35,034 bases of DNA from Firmicutes bacterium CAG:534 (GCA_000436115.1 FR894503.1:10594-45627), one strand, 5' to 3'. Positions 1-8,318 are shown, counted from the first letter of the stretch. Numbers and translations are program-made. The notes: a model not told the origin generated them from the letters alone.

Positions 1-16
1 TGCCATTTTTAACCTC

Positions 17-107
17 ATTTCTGCGCACGCTTTTTGCGCATGCCAAGTTTGTGTCAAGTGCGCGCAGACACAAATCTCGCGATTGAAAAATTTTATTTTT
101 CAATCTT
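17..107. repeat. 91-bp structured intergenic repeat, copy 1
   Basis: This 91-bp block recurs at 17061-17151 with 88 of 91 bases identical; the differences are at 36, 45 and 60. It can fold into successive hairpins. Bases 81-105 form a perfect 10-bp stem with a 5-nt loop (arms GATTGAAAAA and TTTTTCAATC). Bases 48-55 and 67-74 form a perfect 8-bp stem (TTTGTGTC and GACACAAA). A weaker GC-rich stem lies at about 22-43. None of the three differences falls in the two perfect stems. It lies downstream of the stop of the minus-strand nucleotidyltransferase gene and just before a possible minus-strand start codon at the left edge (CAT at 16-18). No protein is encoded. The family is not recognised. 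Confidence 0.85.
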
Positions 108-200
108 GCTGCCTCCATCATTTCTGTTCTCTTTCATTGTAACCACCGCATCAGGATGTTCACAAGATAAGAATGTTATCCGTATCAGTCAAAATGTTAA

Positions 201-1427
201 CTACAGGATAATCCCGTTTTCCTTGCAGAGCTGTCTTGCGCTCTCCACGGAATCCACTCCTGTCGCATTTTTGATGGGGGCAAACTCCTTTCTCCTGTCC
301 ACCTCAAAGGGAAGACAGCTGTCAAGCTCATGGATCATATCCAGCACAAGCTGTTCAAATTTGTAGCCGTTAGGCTCTGTGGGCTTTACCTTGTTTCCCT
401 GTTTATCAAGGTAAGGGATCTTCTTTTCCACCACATGAAGGGGAAGCTTCTTTTCCCTGATCTTCTCCAGATCGGAAACCTTAAACAAATAATTTAAGAT
501 CACGCCGAAATTATAGGCCGGATCCCCCTTTTCATCCTTCGCATCCATCAGTTCTTCCGTTAACTCATAATATTCTACGATAGAAGGCCTTCCGTCCTCA
601 AGACACATGACTCCTACCTTCTCATCCGGCGCGCACTTACGCACCACCTTGGAGCCGCATGCACAGCCTCTGTCAATGACAGCCCCTACAAAGCAGGGAT
701 CCGCGATCCTCTGCAGCACATTATCCACAGCAAATACATTCAGCCACTCTACGCCATCCGCTATGGCCTTTTGTGCAATGCCCCATTTATACATGGAGGA
801 ATACCACCCTCCATTTCCATTGGGGGAGGTAGAAAGCTTCCATTTTTCTTCCAGATAAACCTTTCCCTCATAATCACAGGCCGGAGCCATTTCCTGCATG
901 AAAAAGGTAATATATTCCTCAGGATATCCAAAGTAATCGTGCTCCTTTAAAAAGGCAGTGGTGTCCTCATGGTTTTTGTCGCTGGTCATCACATAAAGCG
1001 GCACATAGGCCTCAGCCTCCTTCACCACATCAAGCAGATTTTCGATAAGCCTCTGGAAAATATAAACATCCTTTGTGATGCCGATATTATACATTCCCTT
1101 GGGATGGTCAGAGCCAAGCCTGGTTCCCATTCCCCCGGCAAGCAGCACTGCGCCAACCTTTCCCTTCCGGATCGCTTCCAGTCCCTTTTCTTTATATTTC
1201 TCATGCTCCGCTTCGATCTGAGGCAGCTCCATGGCTGCAAGGGGCGTGATCTTTCCCCTGGCGGTTCCGCCCTTATGATCCTTCACGGAAGCCAGGACTC
1301 CGAAATCCGTATCCTCTATCTGGGAAAGCAAAAGCTCCTTCTGCTCCTTTGTCAGTTCCTCGTAATAAGCAAGAACATGCTCCTGCCCTGCCCTGTGCAG
1401 CTTTTCCTTTGTCTGCTCAAAATTCAT
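201..1427 (-). CDS. UDPGP-family nucleotidyltransferase (UTP:sugar-1-phosphate uridylyltransferase / UDP-HexNAc pyrophosphorylase type)
   Basis: The 408-residue protein has the signature of the eukaryotic-type UDPGP/UAP1 family: a glycine-rich loop, LLAGGMGTRLGSDHPKGMY, at about residues 95-113. Enzymes of this fold transfer UMP from UTP to a sugar 1-phosphate, giving UDP-glucose or a UDP-N-acetylhexosamine. Which sugar is used cannot be told from sequence alone. The start at 1427 (MNFEQTKEK) is preferred over an in-frame ATG nine codons upstream, because AGGAAAG lies about 6 nt before it. The length is near that of family members. It ends before the structured repeat at 17-107. It could feed activated sugar to the polysaccharide locus further right, but that link is inference. 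Confidence 0.88.
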   Translation of the reverse strand: MNFEQTKEKLHRAGQEHVLAYYEELTKEQKELLLSQIEDTDFGVLASVKDHKGGTARGKITPLAAMELPQIEAEHEKYKEKGLEAIRKGKVGAVLLAGGMGTRLGSDHPKGMYNIGITKDVYIFQRLIENLLDVVKEAEAYVPLYVMTSDKNHEDTTAFLKEHDYFGYPEEYITFFMQEMAPACDYEGKVYLEEKWKLSTSPNGNGGWYSSMYKWGIAQKAIADGVEWLNVFAVDNVLQRIADPCFVGAVIDRGCACGSKVVRKCAPDEKVGVMCLEDGRPSIVEYYELTEELMDAKDEKGDPAYNFGVILNYLFKVSDLEKIREKKLPLHVVEKKIPYLDKQGNKVKPTEPNGYKFEQLVLDMIHELDSCLPFEVDRRKEFAPIKNATGVDSVESARQLCKENGIIL

Positions 1428-1450
1428 AGGTCTTTCCTCTCTTTCCACTT

Positions 1451-2377
1451 TCAAATTTGCTTGTCTACATAGTAACGGTTTTTGCCTTTATGCTTGGCAA
1501 GATACATGGCATTGTCCGCCCTGTTAAACAGATCCTCAAATTCATCCCACTTGGAAACACGCGAGGAGACTCCCACGCTGCATCTTAAGGGTTGTTCCAT
1601 GCTGGTCACTTCCTCCGAAAAGCGGCGCATCATCTCGTCCACGCGGCATTCTACATTTCTGACCGGTTCGCCCATCACAAAGATCACAAATTCATCCCCG
1701 CCAAATCTGGAACAGATCCCGTTGTCCCCAAAGCTTTCTTCTATTATATGGGCGGTTTCCTTCAGGATTTCATCTCCAAAGGCATGGCCATACCCGTCGT
1801 TAATGTTCTTGAAATCATCCAGATCCACCATGATCATATGGGCTTCCCGGGTAGGATTTTCCTTCATCCATTTTGCTATTTTTTCCGTAACGGCGCCCTT
1901 ATTATACAGTCCGGTAAGGAAATCCGTTTCCACTCTGTGGATCATCTGCTGCGCTTCTGTTTTCAGTTCATGGATATTATGGATCCTTCCCAGCACGCTG
2001 ATCACCTTGCCATCCTTTCCTGCAATGCTGGAATAATACGTTTTATGCCACTGAAACTCTCCTCCGGAAACCCGGCTTAAATACTCAAGCTCCCCTCTTA
2101 CAGGCACTTGTAAAGCCTTATTAAGCACGCTTAAGAACCTGGACAGATGATCCGGATGCACCAGTGGCGATGCCTTCATATATTCATGATAATGCTCGAT
2201 CACTCTTCTGGACTTGTTATCCGGAAAATTATAATTAAAAATCATCACATCTTCCTGGGGTTTATACTCAAACAAAAGAGCCGTGGTCGTTTCCTCCAGG
2301 ATCTGATAACGTTCCTTCATGACCTTAAACTGATTTTCAAGTTCCCTGATTCGTTCCTCGTATTCCCTTTTATCCAT
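1451..2377 (-). CDS. Diguanylate cyclase with N-terminal coiled coil and PAS-like domain
   Basis: The 308-residue soluble protein starts with a charged heptad-like helix (residues 1-35). A PAS-like sensor fold follows (about 38-140), including a QWHKTYYSSIAGKDGKVISV stretch typical of PAS_3. A complete GGDEF domain covers about 150-305: TDFLTGLYNK, then the metal-binding DLDDFKNIND, then GGDEF at 226-230. The motif is intact, so synthesis of cyclic di-GMP from GTP is expected. The product-inhibition RxxD site five residues before GGDEF is absent (GDNG instead). The start at 2377 is supported by AAAAGGGGAAC upstream; the frame is open for 58 further codons upstream, but that stretch is low-complexity and lacks a good ribosome site. 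No transmembrane helix is seen. Confidence 0.92.
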   Translation of the reverse strand: MDKREYEERIRELENQFKVMKERYQILEETTTALLFEYKPQEDVMIFNYNFPDNKSRRVIEHYHEYMKASPLVHPDHLSRFLSVLNKALQVPVRGELEYLSRVSGGEFQWHKTYYSSIAGKDGKVISVLGRIHNIHELKTEAQQMIHRVETDFLTGLYNKGAVTEKIAKWMKENPTREAHMIMVDLDDFKNINDGYGHAFGDEILKETAHIIEESFGDNGICSRFGGDEFVIFVMGEPVRNVECRVDEMMRRFSEEVTSMEQPLRCSVGVSSRVSKWDEFEDLFNRADNAMYLAKHKGKNRYYVDKQI

Positions 2378-2513
2378 ATTCAGTTCCCCTTTTTTCCTCT
2401 GCATCTTTCTTTTAATTATAATTTTTCTTCCGTTATTTTGCAACTCAATTCCCCCAAGGTGACCTTGATCGTTGCAACATTTTAACAATTTTTGATTAAT
2501 TTTAAAAAAGTAC

Positions 2514-2542
2514 TTGCATTTTTCTTTCCGTGCTTCTATAAT
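2514..2542 (+). promoter_or_regulatory. Sigma-A-type promoter for the kinase-liv operon
   Basis: TTGCAT (2514-2519) and a perfect TATAAT (2537-2542) are separated by 17 bp. Transcription would begin near 2549, directly ahead of the hairpin at 2556. The promoter points right, away from the divergent diguanylate cyclase gene. Confidence 0.75.
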
Positions 2543-2555
2543 GGCATTCATAACG

Positions 2556-2598
2556 AAGGCGTTTTTGTATACTCGTATACAGAAGCGCCTTATTTTTT
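2556..2598 (+). terminator. Terminator-like hairpin in the 5' leader (possible attenuator)
   Basis: Arms 2556-2572 and 2575-2591 pair over 17 bp (two G-U pairs) around a 2-nt loop, followed by ATTTTTTG. It has the form of an intrinsic terminator but lies between the promoter at 2514-2542 and the first gene at 2617, so most transcripts would meet it at once. No gene on the plus strand to its left needs a terminator inside the window. It could be an attenuator, or a 5' stabilising stem. No antiterminator partner was found by eye. Confidence 0.8.
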
Positions 2599-2616
2599 GT
2601 TTTCAGGAGGTGCGCT

Positions 2617-3252
2617 ATGGAACGATTTGTAATTGCACTTACAAGAACCTGCGGCAGCGGCGGAACCAGCATCAGCAAGATGCTGGCTGATGATTATGGC
2701 ATCGACATGTATGACAGAAAGCTGCTCCGTCTTGCCTCGGAGGACAGCGGCATCAACGAAGCCCTGTTTGCCAACGCTGACGAGCTTACCAGGAACAGCA
2801 TCCTGTTCCGTGTTTCCAAAAAGCTCTACCACGGAGAGCTGATCCCCCCGGAGAGCAACAACTTCACTTCCGACCAGAACCTGTTTAACTACCAGGCAAA
2901 GGTTTTAAAGGAGCTGGCTCAGCGGGAGTCCTACATCTGCGTAGGCCGTGCCTGTGATTATGTCTTAAAGGACTTTCCCAATGTGCTGAAGGTTTTCGTT
3001 TATGCTCCCGTTGAGACCTGCATTGAAAAGGAAATGAAACGGCAGGGAATTGAAAGGAGGGCGGCTGAGAAGTATGTTCACTCCAATGACAAATTCCGCC
3101 GGGAATATTACAAATATCACACCGGACGCGTCTGGGAGGATCCTTATAATTATGACCTTTGCCTTAATACAGGAGAGCTTACCTATGAGCAGGCCGTAAA
3201 GATCATCAAAGGTTATATGGCAGCCCGTTTCGGTGTTGAAGAGCCTGTTTGA
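2617..3252 (+). CDS. Cytidylate kinase-like family protein
   Basis: The 211-residue protein belongs to the cytidylate-kinase-like P-loop family common in Firmicutes. The N-terminal phosphate loop is TRTCGSGGTSI (about residues 9-19), followed by the MYDRKLL segment found in this family. The basic, charged C-terminal half (KEMKRQGIERRAAEKYVHSNDKFRREYY) matches the lid and acceptor regions of the family. Its substrate is not established; it need not be CMP. The start follows CAGGAGGTGCGCT. It is the first gene after the leader hairpin, and livK follows 68 bp downstream on the same strand, so it is probably co-transcribed with the transporter. That pairing is unexplained. Confidence 0.85.
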   Translation: MERFVIALTRTCGSGGTSISKMLADDYGIDMYDRKLLRLASEDSGINEALFANADELTRNSILFRVSKKLYHGELIPPESNNFTSDQNLFNYQAKVLKELAQRESYICVGRACDYVLKDFPNVLKVFVYAPVETCIEKEMKRQGIERRAAEKYVHSNDKFRREYYKYHTGRVWEDPYNYDLCLNTGELTYEQAVKIIKGYMAARFGVEEPV

Positions 3253-3267
3253 TCTTTTACATGATTG

Positions 3268-3290
3268 GTAAATCCGCATATGCGATTTAC
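3268..3290. other. Inverted repeat between the kinase gene and livK
   Basis: GTAAATC and GATTTAC flank a GCATATGC palindrome, forming a stem with a single bulged C. No T-run follows, so it is not a good terminator. It could be an operator or an mRNA-processing stem that separates livK expression from the kinase gene. A weak TTTACA-17-TATGCG promoter-like pair overlaps it. Confidence 0.45.
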
Positions 3291-3320
3291 ATAGATTTCT
3301 GAAAAGAGGAGGACGAAATT

Positions 3321-4550
3321 ATGAAGAAAAAACTGTTAAGCCTTTTACTGAGTACCGCAATGATCGCAACACTGCTTTCCGGCTGCGGCTCTGCTTCCGA
3401 CACAAGCGCTTCTGTTGATACCGGCGCTTCCACCGATACAGCTGCGGAAGCATCTACAGACAGTGCAGCCGCCCCGGGCGAGGAAGACAATGTCATTAAG
3501 ATCGGCGCTATCTGTGCCATGACCGGCGGCTCTGCCATCTACGGAGAGGGCGCCCAAAACGCTATTGACCTTGCAGTGGAAGAAATCAATTCCAGCGGAG
3601 GCAAATACACGGTTGAAATCTTAAATGGCGGCAAAGTCGTTGATGATGCCAAGGATGCCAAGCAGGCCGTAAATGCTTACAACAGTCTGCTCCCTGAAAA
3701 TCCCGAAGCCATCGTTGGTTCCTTCTTCTCAGCCGTAACGCTTCCCATGGCTGAGCTTGCCAAGGAATCCGGCATGCTGCTTCTGGCAACCGGCGCTACC
3801 AACTACGCGGTTACCATTGATAAGCCAACCGTATTCCGTGACTGTTTCATCGACCCTTACCAGGGCAAGATGGCAGCACTCTTTGCAAAGGATCAGGGCG
3901 CTACCAAGGCAGCCATCATTTACGCAAAGGATGACGATTACTCCAACGGCCTGAAGGATGCTTTCGTAGAAAATGCACAGGCAAATGGAATTGAAATTGT
4001 TTACACAGGTGAATGTACCACCACAGATACTGACTTTACCGCACAGGCATCCCAGGCTGTGGCATCCGGAGCAGACTTCCTGTTCTACCCCTGCTTCCTT
4101 GATACGGTGCCTCTTCTGGTTCAGCAGGTAAGAGATGCAGGCTTTACCGGAATTATCATGGGTGGTGACGGTTGGGACGGTTCCGACACCACAGGACTGG
4201 AATCCTACTTTGATAAATGCTACTTCACCAATCATTATTCTTCGGAGGATACTTCAGAAGCCGTTCAGAATTTTGTAACTAAATATACTGAAAAGTATGG
4301 CACCGAAAGCTTAAATGCCTGCGCTTCCCTTTACTATGATGCAATTTACATGCTGGTTCAGGCTGCTGAAAACGGCGGCGGCACCGATACCGCATCCCTG
4401 GTAAAAGGAATGACCGGTATGACCTTCACAGGTGTAGGCGGAACCTTTACATTGGATGCGAATGGTGATCCAGAAAAGAGCGTTGCCATCAACACCTATG
4501 AAAACGGAGCTGTAAAGTGGTTTAAGACCCTTTCTCCTGATGCTGAGTAA
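3321..4550 (+). CDS. livK: Branched-chain amino-acid-type ABC transporter substrate-binding lipoprotein
   Basis: The 409-residue protein begins with a lipoprotein signal: MKKK, a hydrophobic run, and the lipobox LLSGC with Cys-22 as the lipidation site. A Ser/Thr/Ala-rich linker (about 25-52) leads to a Leu/Ile/Val-binding-protein fold (periplasmic-binding type I), recognisable from IKIGAICAMTGGSAIYGEGAQ and from IMGGDGWDGSD later in the protein. It captures the substrate at the outer face of the membrane and delivers it to LivHM. The family binds branched-chain amino acids but also amides and urea, so the ligand is not certain. AGAGGAGGACGAAATT precedes the ATG. Confidence 0.93.
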   Translation: MKKKLLSLLLSTAMIATLLSGCGSASDTSASVDTGASTDTAAEASTDSAAAPGEEDNVIKIGAICAMTGGSAIYGEGAQNAIDLAVEEINSSGGKYTVEILNGGKVVDDAKDAKQAVNAYNSLLPENPEAIVGSFFSAVTLPMAELAKESGMLLLATGATNYAVTIDKPTVFRDCFIDPYQGKMAALFAKDQGATKAAIIYAKDDDYSNGLKDAFVENAQANGIEIVYTGECTTTDTDFTAQASQAVASGADFLFYPCFLDTVPLLVQQVRDAGFTGIIMGGDGWDGSDTTGLESYFDKCYFTNHYSSEDTSEAVQNFVTKYTEKYGTESLNACASLYYDAIYMLVQAAENGGGTDTASLVKGMTGMTFTGVGGTFTLDANGDPEKSVAINTYENGAVKWFKTLSPDAE

Positions 4551-4583
4551 TATTTTATCCATTACATAAGTTCAGTCACATCC

Positions 4584-4612
4584 GCGGCACAGGGGCCAGA
4601 CCTTTGTGCCGC
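4584..4612 (+). other. Intercistronic hairpin between livK and livH
   Basis: GCGGCACA (4584-4591) pairs perfectly with TGTGCCGC (4605-4612). There is no T-tract after it, so full termination is unlikely. Stems at this position in binding-protein operons commonly protect the upstream mRNA, giving more binding protein than permease; that role here is inference. Confidence 0.55.
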
Positions 4613-4661
4613 ATTCTATGAAAAAGAAGAGAAAGAAGAAAAGAAAGGAAGGTGTTTTCTT

Positions 4662-5555
4662 ATGCAACTTGCCCTGTTTATTCAAAGTGTTATCAACGGG
4701 CTCAACCAGGGCGCAATCTATGCCCTTATCGCACTGGGCTATACCATGGTCTACGGCATTATCCGCATGATCAATTTTGCCCATGGTGACTTTATTATGG
4801 TTGGCGCCTACACCCTGTTTTATACTATTCCCCTTATGATTAATGCAGGCATGCCTGCATGGCTTGCCGTGATTGCCGCCGTTGTGGTCTGCGTTGTTGT
4901 GGGGATTACCGTGGAAATTGTGGCTTACCGGCCGGTCAGGGGCCAGGGTTCCATGACCGCCCTGATCACAGCCCTTGCCATGAGCCTTTTCCTTGAAAAT
5001 CTGGCCATGGTTCTTTTTGGAGCAAATCCCAAGTCTGTTACGGCAGTGTTTAACCTTCCTACCGTCACCTTCCTTGGCGCTACGCTCCAGACTAAATATC
5101 TGCTTACATTTGGAATCGGCGTCTTTATGATGGTTGCCCTGCAGCTCTTTGTAAAAAAGACCAAGATGGGCAAGGCCATGCGTGCCGTTCCACAGGATAA
5201 GGAAGCTTCTACCCTGATGGGTATTAATGTAAATAAAATTATTACCACTACCTTTGCCATTGGCTCCGGCCTTGCTGCTGTTGCCGCACTGATGTATTGC
5301 TCCACCTACCCCAGATGTACGACTGATATGGGTTCCATGATGGGACTGAAAGCCTTTATCGCCGCTGTCCTTGGCGGAATCGGATCCATTCCCGGCGCTA
5401 TGGTTGGAGGACTGGTCGTTGGACTCGTTGAAATCTTTGTCAAAGTTTATATTGCACCCGGCTGGTATGAGGCGATCACCTACGGACTTCTGATCGTTGT
5501 TCTCCTGGTGAAACCCTCAGGCATTCTTGGTAAAAATGTCGGCGAAAAAGTGTAA
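4662..5555 (+). CDS. livH: Branched-chain amino-acid-type ABC transporter permease LivH
   Basis: The 297-residue, strongly hydrophobic protein has the LivH opening (FIQSVINGLNQGAIYALIAL followed by GYTMVYGIIRMINFAHGDF). It also has the cytoplasmic coupling region TKMGKAMRAVPQDKEASTLM before the last helices. About eight membrane segments are visible. With LivM it forms the transmembrane channel. The start follows AAAGGAAGGTG. The next gene begins 12 bp after the stop. Length and motifs are typical, with no sign of damage. Confidence 0.95.
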   Translation: MQLALFIQSVINGLNQGAIYALIALGYTMVYGIIRMINFAHGDFIMVGAYTLFYTIPLMINAGMPAWLAVIAAVVVCVVVGITVEIVAYRPVRGQGSMTALITALAMSLFLENLAMVLFGANPKSVTAVFNLPTVTFLGATLQTKYLLTFGIGVFMMVALQLFVKKTKMGKAMRAVPQDKEASTLMGINVNKIITTTFAIGSGLAAVAALMYCSTYPRCTTDMGSMMGLKAFIAAVLGGIGSIPGAMVGGLVVGLVEIFVKVYIAPGWYEAITYGLLIVVLLVKPSGILGKNVGEKV

Positions 5556-5567
5556 GGAGGTGCGCAT

Positions 5568-6593
5568 ATGAACGCGAAAACAAAAAAATCAACTTTGATC
5601 GCCTATCTGATCAACTTTGTGGGCATCGTCCTGTTGTTCCTGGTCTTCACAGGTGTGTTCAAATCTAATTTACTTGGCTCTAAAACCACTTATATCATGG
5701 GAATTTGCACCACAGCCTGCTATACCGTCATCATGGTGGCTTCCCTGAATATCCTAGTCGGGATCATGGGAGAGTTTTCCCTCGGCCATGCAGGCTTCAT
5801 GTCGGTAGGCGCTTATGCCTCCGCCATTGTGACAAATGCCCTTGCAGGTGCAGGGCTTCCCAATATTCTGCTTTTTGTCATTGCACTTCTGGTAGGCGGC
5901 GTTGCTTCTGCCATTACCGGCGTGCTGGTAGGCATTCCTGCCCTTCGGCTAAGAGGAGATTATCTGGCCATAGTCACTGTTGCTTTTGCTGAGATCATCC
6001 GCGTGGCTTTCTGCAACTTCCAGATCACCGGAGGCGGCCGGACCATGAGCGGCATTGCGAAGCTGTCCAATTTCTATTGGTGCTTCTGGGTAACCGTCAT
6101 CTGCATAACGATCATGTATATGTTTGTCCGTTCCCGCTTCGGCCGTACGGTAAAGGCCATTCGCGAGGACTACATTGCCGCCTCTGCAAGCGGGGTAAAC
6201 GTTACCTTCTACAAGGTATTTACTTTTACCTTCTCCGCCTTTTTTGCAGGCGTGGCAGGTGCAATGTATGCTCATTATATGACAGCCATGATTCCTACCA
6301 ACTTTAATTTCAATTATTCTGCAGAATTTCTGACCGAGGTGATCATCGGCGGTACAGGCTCCTTTACCGGTTCCATTATCGGTGCGGCCTTCCTGTCCGC
6401 CCTGCCGGAAGCCATGAGACAGTTTTCCATTTACCGTATGCTGGCATACTCTATCGTTCTGGTTCTTGTTATGATCTTCAAGCCGGGCGGAATTTTCGGT
6501 ACCTATGAATTTTCTTTAACCAGAGTATTAAAAAAGCTGGCTGGCGGCGAACTTTTTAAGGGAAAGAAAAAGGGAGGTGCAGTCCATGAGTAA
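5568..6593 (+). CDS. livM: Branched-chain amino-acid-type ABC transporter permease LivM
   Basis: The 341-residue membrane protein carries the LivM features LNILVGIMGEFSLGHAGFMSVGAYASA and the coupling loop RSRFGRTVKAIREDYIAASASGV. It is the second permease subunit and pairs with LivH. TAAGGAGGTGCGCAT precedes its start. Its last eight bases (ATGAGTAA) overlap the livG start, so translation of the two is probably coupled. The C-terminus is short and basic. Confidence 0.95.
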   Translation: MNAKTKKSTLIAYLINFVGIVLLFLVFTGVFKSNLLGSKTTYIMGICTTACYTVIMVASLNILVGIMGEFSLGHAGFMSVGAYASAIVTNALAGAGLPNILLFVIALLVGGVASAITGVLVGIPALRLRGDYLAIVTVAFAEIIRVAFCNFQITGGGRTMSGIAKLSNFYWCFWVTVICITIMYMFVRSRFGRTVKAIREDYIAASASGVNVTFYKVFTFTFSAFFAGVAGAMYAHYMTAMIPTNFNFNYSAEFLTEVIIGGTGSFTGSIIGAAFLSALPEAMRQFSIYRMLAYSIVLVLVMIFKPGGIFGTYEFSLTRVLKKLAGGELFKGKKKGGAVHE

Positions 6594-7374
6594 AGAACCT
6601 GTATTGAAAGCACAGCATCTTGGCATTACCTTTGGAGGCCTGAAGGCCGTAGATGATTTCTGCCTTGAGATCGGCGAAAGCGAGCTGGTTGGCCTGATCG
6701 GCCCTAACGGCGCCGGTAAAACCACCGTCTTTAATCTGCTGACCGGAGTTTATCAGCCTACGGAAGGCTCCTACTACCTGTGTGGTCAGAAAATGAACGG
6801 AAAAAAGACCCATCAGGTTGTTGCCGCCGGGATCGCTCGAACCTTCCAGAATATCAGATTATTTAAGAAACTCACTGTTCTGGAAAACGTAAAAGTTGCC
6901 ATGAACATGTATATGCACTACTCCCTGTTTTCCTCCATCTTCCGTCTTTCCGGTTATTGGAAGGAGGAGATCTCCATTGAGGAAAAAGCTTACGAGCTTT
7001 TGGATATTGTGCATCTTCGGGATAAAGCAGATTTTATTGCCGAAAATCTTCCCTATGGCCAGCAGCGCCGGCTTGAAATTGCCAGGGCTCTTGCAACCGG
7101 CATGAAGCTTCTTCTTCTGGATGAGCCTGCCGCCGGCATGAACCCTACGGAAACCGCCGAACTTTTAGACATCATCAATGTGATCCGTGATAAATTCCAT
7201 ATCTCGGTTCTTCTGATCGAGCATGATATGAGCCTTGTCATGAAGATCTGTGAAAGAATTCAGGTCATTGACTACGGCGTCACCATTGCAAGCGGCAAAC
7301 CGGAAGAAATCGCCAACAATCCCAGGGTCATTGAAGCCTATCTGGGAAAGGATGAAGAGGAGGTGGCTCTGTAA
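6586..7374 (+). CDS. livG: ABC transporter ATP-binding protein LivG
   Basis: The 262-residue ATPase has Walker A GPNGAGKTT (near residue 38), the Q-loop region ARTFQNIRLF, a family-typical signature variant LPYGQQRRLEIARAL, Walker B LLLLDEPAAGMNP, and the switch His in LLIEHDMSLVM. It powers substrate import together with LivF. The ATG at 6586 is chosen over a GTG nine bases earlier because GGGAGG sits about 8 nt before it; the GTG overlaps that ribosome site. It overlaps livM by 8 bp and livF by 1 bp. Confidence 0.95.
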   Translation: MSKEPVLKAQHLGITFGGLKAVDDFCLEIGESELVGLIGPNGAGKTTVFNLLTGVYQPTEGSYYLCGQKMNGKKTHQVVAAGIARTFQNIRLFKKLTVLENVKVAMNMYMHYSLFSSIFRLSGYWKEEISIEEKAYELLDIVHLRDKADFIAENLPYGQQRRLEIARALATGMKLLLLDEPAAGMNPTETAELLDIINVIRDKFHISVLLIEHDMSLVMKICERIQVIDYGVTIASGKPEEIANNPRVIEAYLGKDEEEVAL

Positions 7375-8072
7375 TGCTGTCAGTAAAAGATTTAAATGTA
7401 TGCTATGGTGCAATCCACGCTATCCACGATGTCAGCCTGGAAGTGCATGACGGCGAGATCGTTTCCCTGATCGGTGCAAACGGCGCCGGAAAAACTACGA
7501 TCCTGCACACCATTACCGGCCTGAAAAAAGCAAAATCAGGAAGCGTTACCTATAACGATGCAGACCTTTTAAAAACAGACCCCAGCAAGATCATTACACT
7601 GGGCGTTGCCCATGTGCCGGAGGGACGCCATATTTTCCCCGGAATGACAGTAGAAGAAAATCTGGAAATGGGCGCCTATATCCGCAAGGATGATCTGTCT
7701 GCCTCCATAAAAGAGGTTTATGAACGTTTTCCCAGATTAAAGGAACGCCGCAGACAGCTTGCGGGAACCCTCAGCGGCGGCGAACAGCAGATGCTTGCCG
7801 TAGGCCGTGCTCTGATGAGCAGACCCTCCATCCTTCTGATGGATGAACCTTCCATGGGACTTTCTCCCCTGCTTGTAAAGGAGATCTTCAAGATCATTCA
7901 GGAAGTCCACAAACAGGGCATGACCGTTCTTTTAGTAGAACAAAATGCCAAAATGGCCCTTTCCATTTCCGACCGGGCCTATGTTCTGGAAACCGGACGG
8001 ATCTCCATGAGCGGCGCTGCAAGCGACCTGCTCAATGATGAAAAGGTGAAAAAAGCTTATCTCGGATTATAG
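7374..8072 (+). CDS. livF: ABC transporter ATP-binding protein LivF
   Basis: The 232-residue ATPase is the shorter LivF type: Walker A GANGAGKTT, VPEGRHIFPGMTVEENLEMG, signature LSGGEQQMLAVGRAL, Walker B ILLMDEPSMGLSP, and switch region LLVEQNAKMAL with Gln before Asn in place of the His found in LivG, as is normal for LivF. Its ATG shares one base with the livG stop (TAATG). A strong terminator at 8108-8150 ends the operon. Confidence 0.95.
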   Translation: MLSVKDLNVCYGAIHAIHDVSLEVHDGEIVSLIGANGAGKTTILHTITGLKKAKSGSVTYNDADLLKTDPSKIITLGVAHVPEGRHIFPGMTVEENLEMGAYIRKDDLSASIKEVYERFPRLKERRRQLAGTLSGGEQQMLAVGRALMSRPSILLMDEPSMGLSPLLVKEIFKIIQEVHKQGMTVLLVEQNAKMALSISDRAYVLETGRISMSGAASDLLNDEKVKKAYLGL

Positions 8073-8107
8073 AGTAAAAACACTCTACCTTTCTTTCTTT
8101 TTCAGAG

Positions 8108-8150
8108 AAGGAGCCTGTGCGATCCCCTTTGCACAGGCTCCTTTTCCCTT
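8108..8150 (+). terminator. Intrinsic terminator of the liv operon
   Basis: AAGGAGCCTGTGC (8108-8120) pairs perfectly over 13 bp with GCACAGGCTCCTT (8131-8143), with a 10-nt loop and a pyrimidine-rich TTTTCCCTTT tail. It lies 36 bp after livF. Confidence 0.9.
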
Positions 8151-8172
8151 TCTGAAAGGCGTATAAAGAAGT

Positions 8173-8246
8173 CGTTAAGATAGCGTTAAACTCTCGTTAA
8201 GGAAGGTTCTATGCCCTTTTCCCTTCCCCTGTCCCTTTGCTAAAAT
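8173..8246 (+). promoter_or_regulatory. Three 11-bp-phased CGTTAA repeats and promoter of the small membrane protein gene
   Basis: CGTTAA occurs at 8173-8178, 8184-8189 and 8195-8200, exactly 11 bp apart, so all lie on one face of the helix. This is the layout of OmpR/PhoB-type response-regulator sites (Bacillus PhoP uses TTAACA repeats with the same phasing). About 40 bp downstream TAAAAT (8241-8246) could be a -10 box; the matching -35 position is poor, as expected for an activator-dependent promoter. Which regulator binds is unknown. Confidence 0.6.
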
Positions 8247-8318
8247 GACGCTGGGGAGAAAATATATATATTATGCAGGAGCGCAGCACGGATCTGTACC
8301 CTGCAGGAGGAGGACAAC

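Noticed and set aside
34..366. Plus-strand reading frame of 110 codons over repeat copy 1 and the nucleotidyltransferase end
   Set aside because: It translates the repeat and the antisense of a real gene, and has no ribosome site. The shared peptide with the 16.7-17.2 kb region only reflects the repeated DNA.
3729..4235. Minus-strand frame of 168 codons inside livK
   Set aside because: It is the antisense of a well-supported gene, with no ribosome site or domain.
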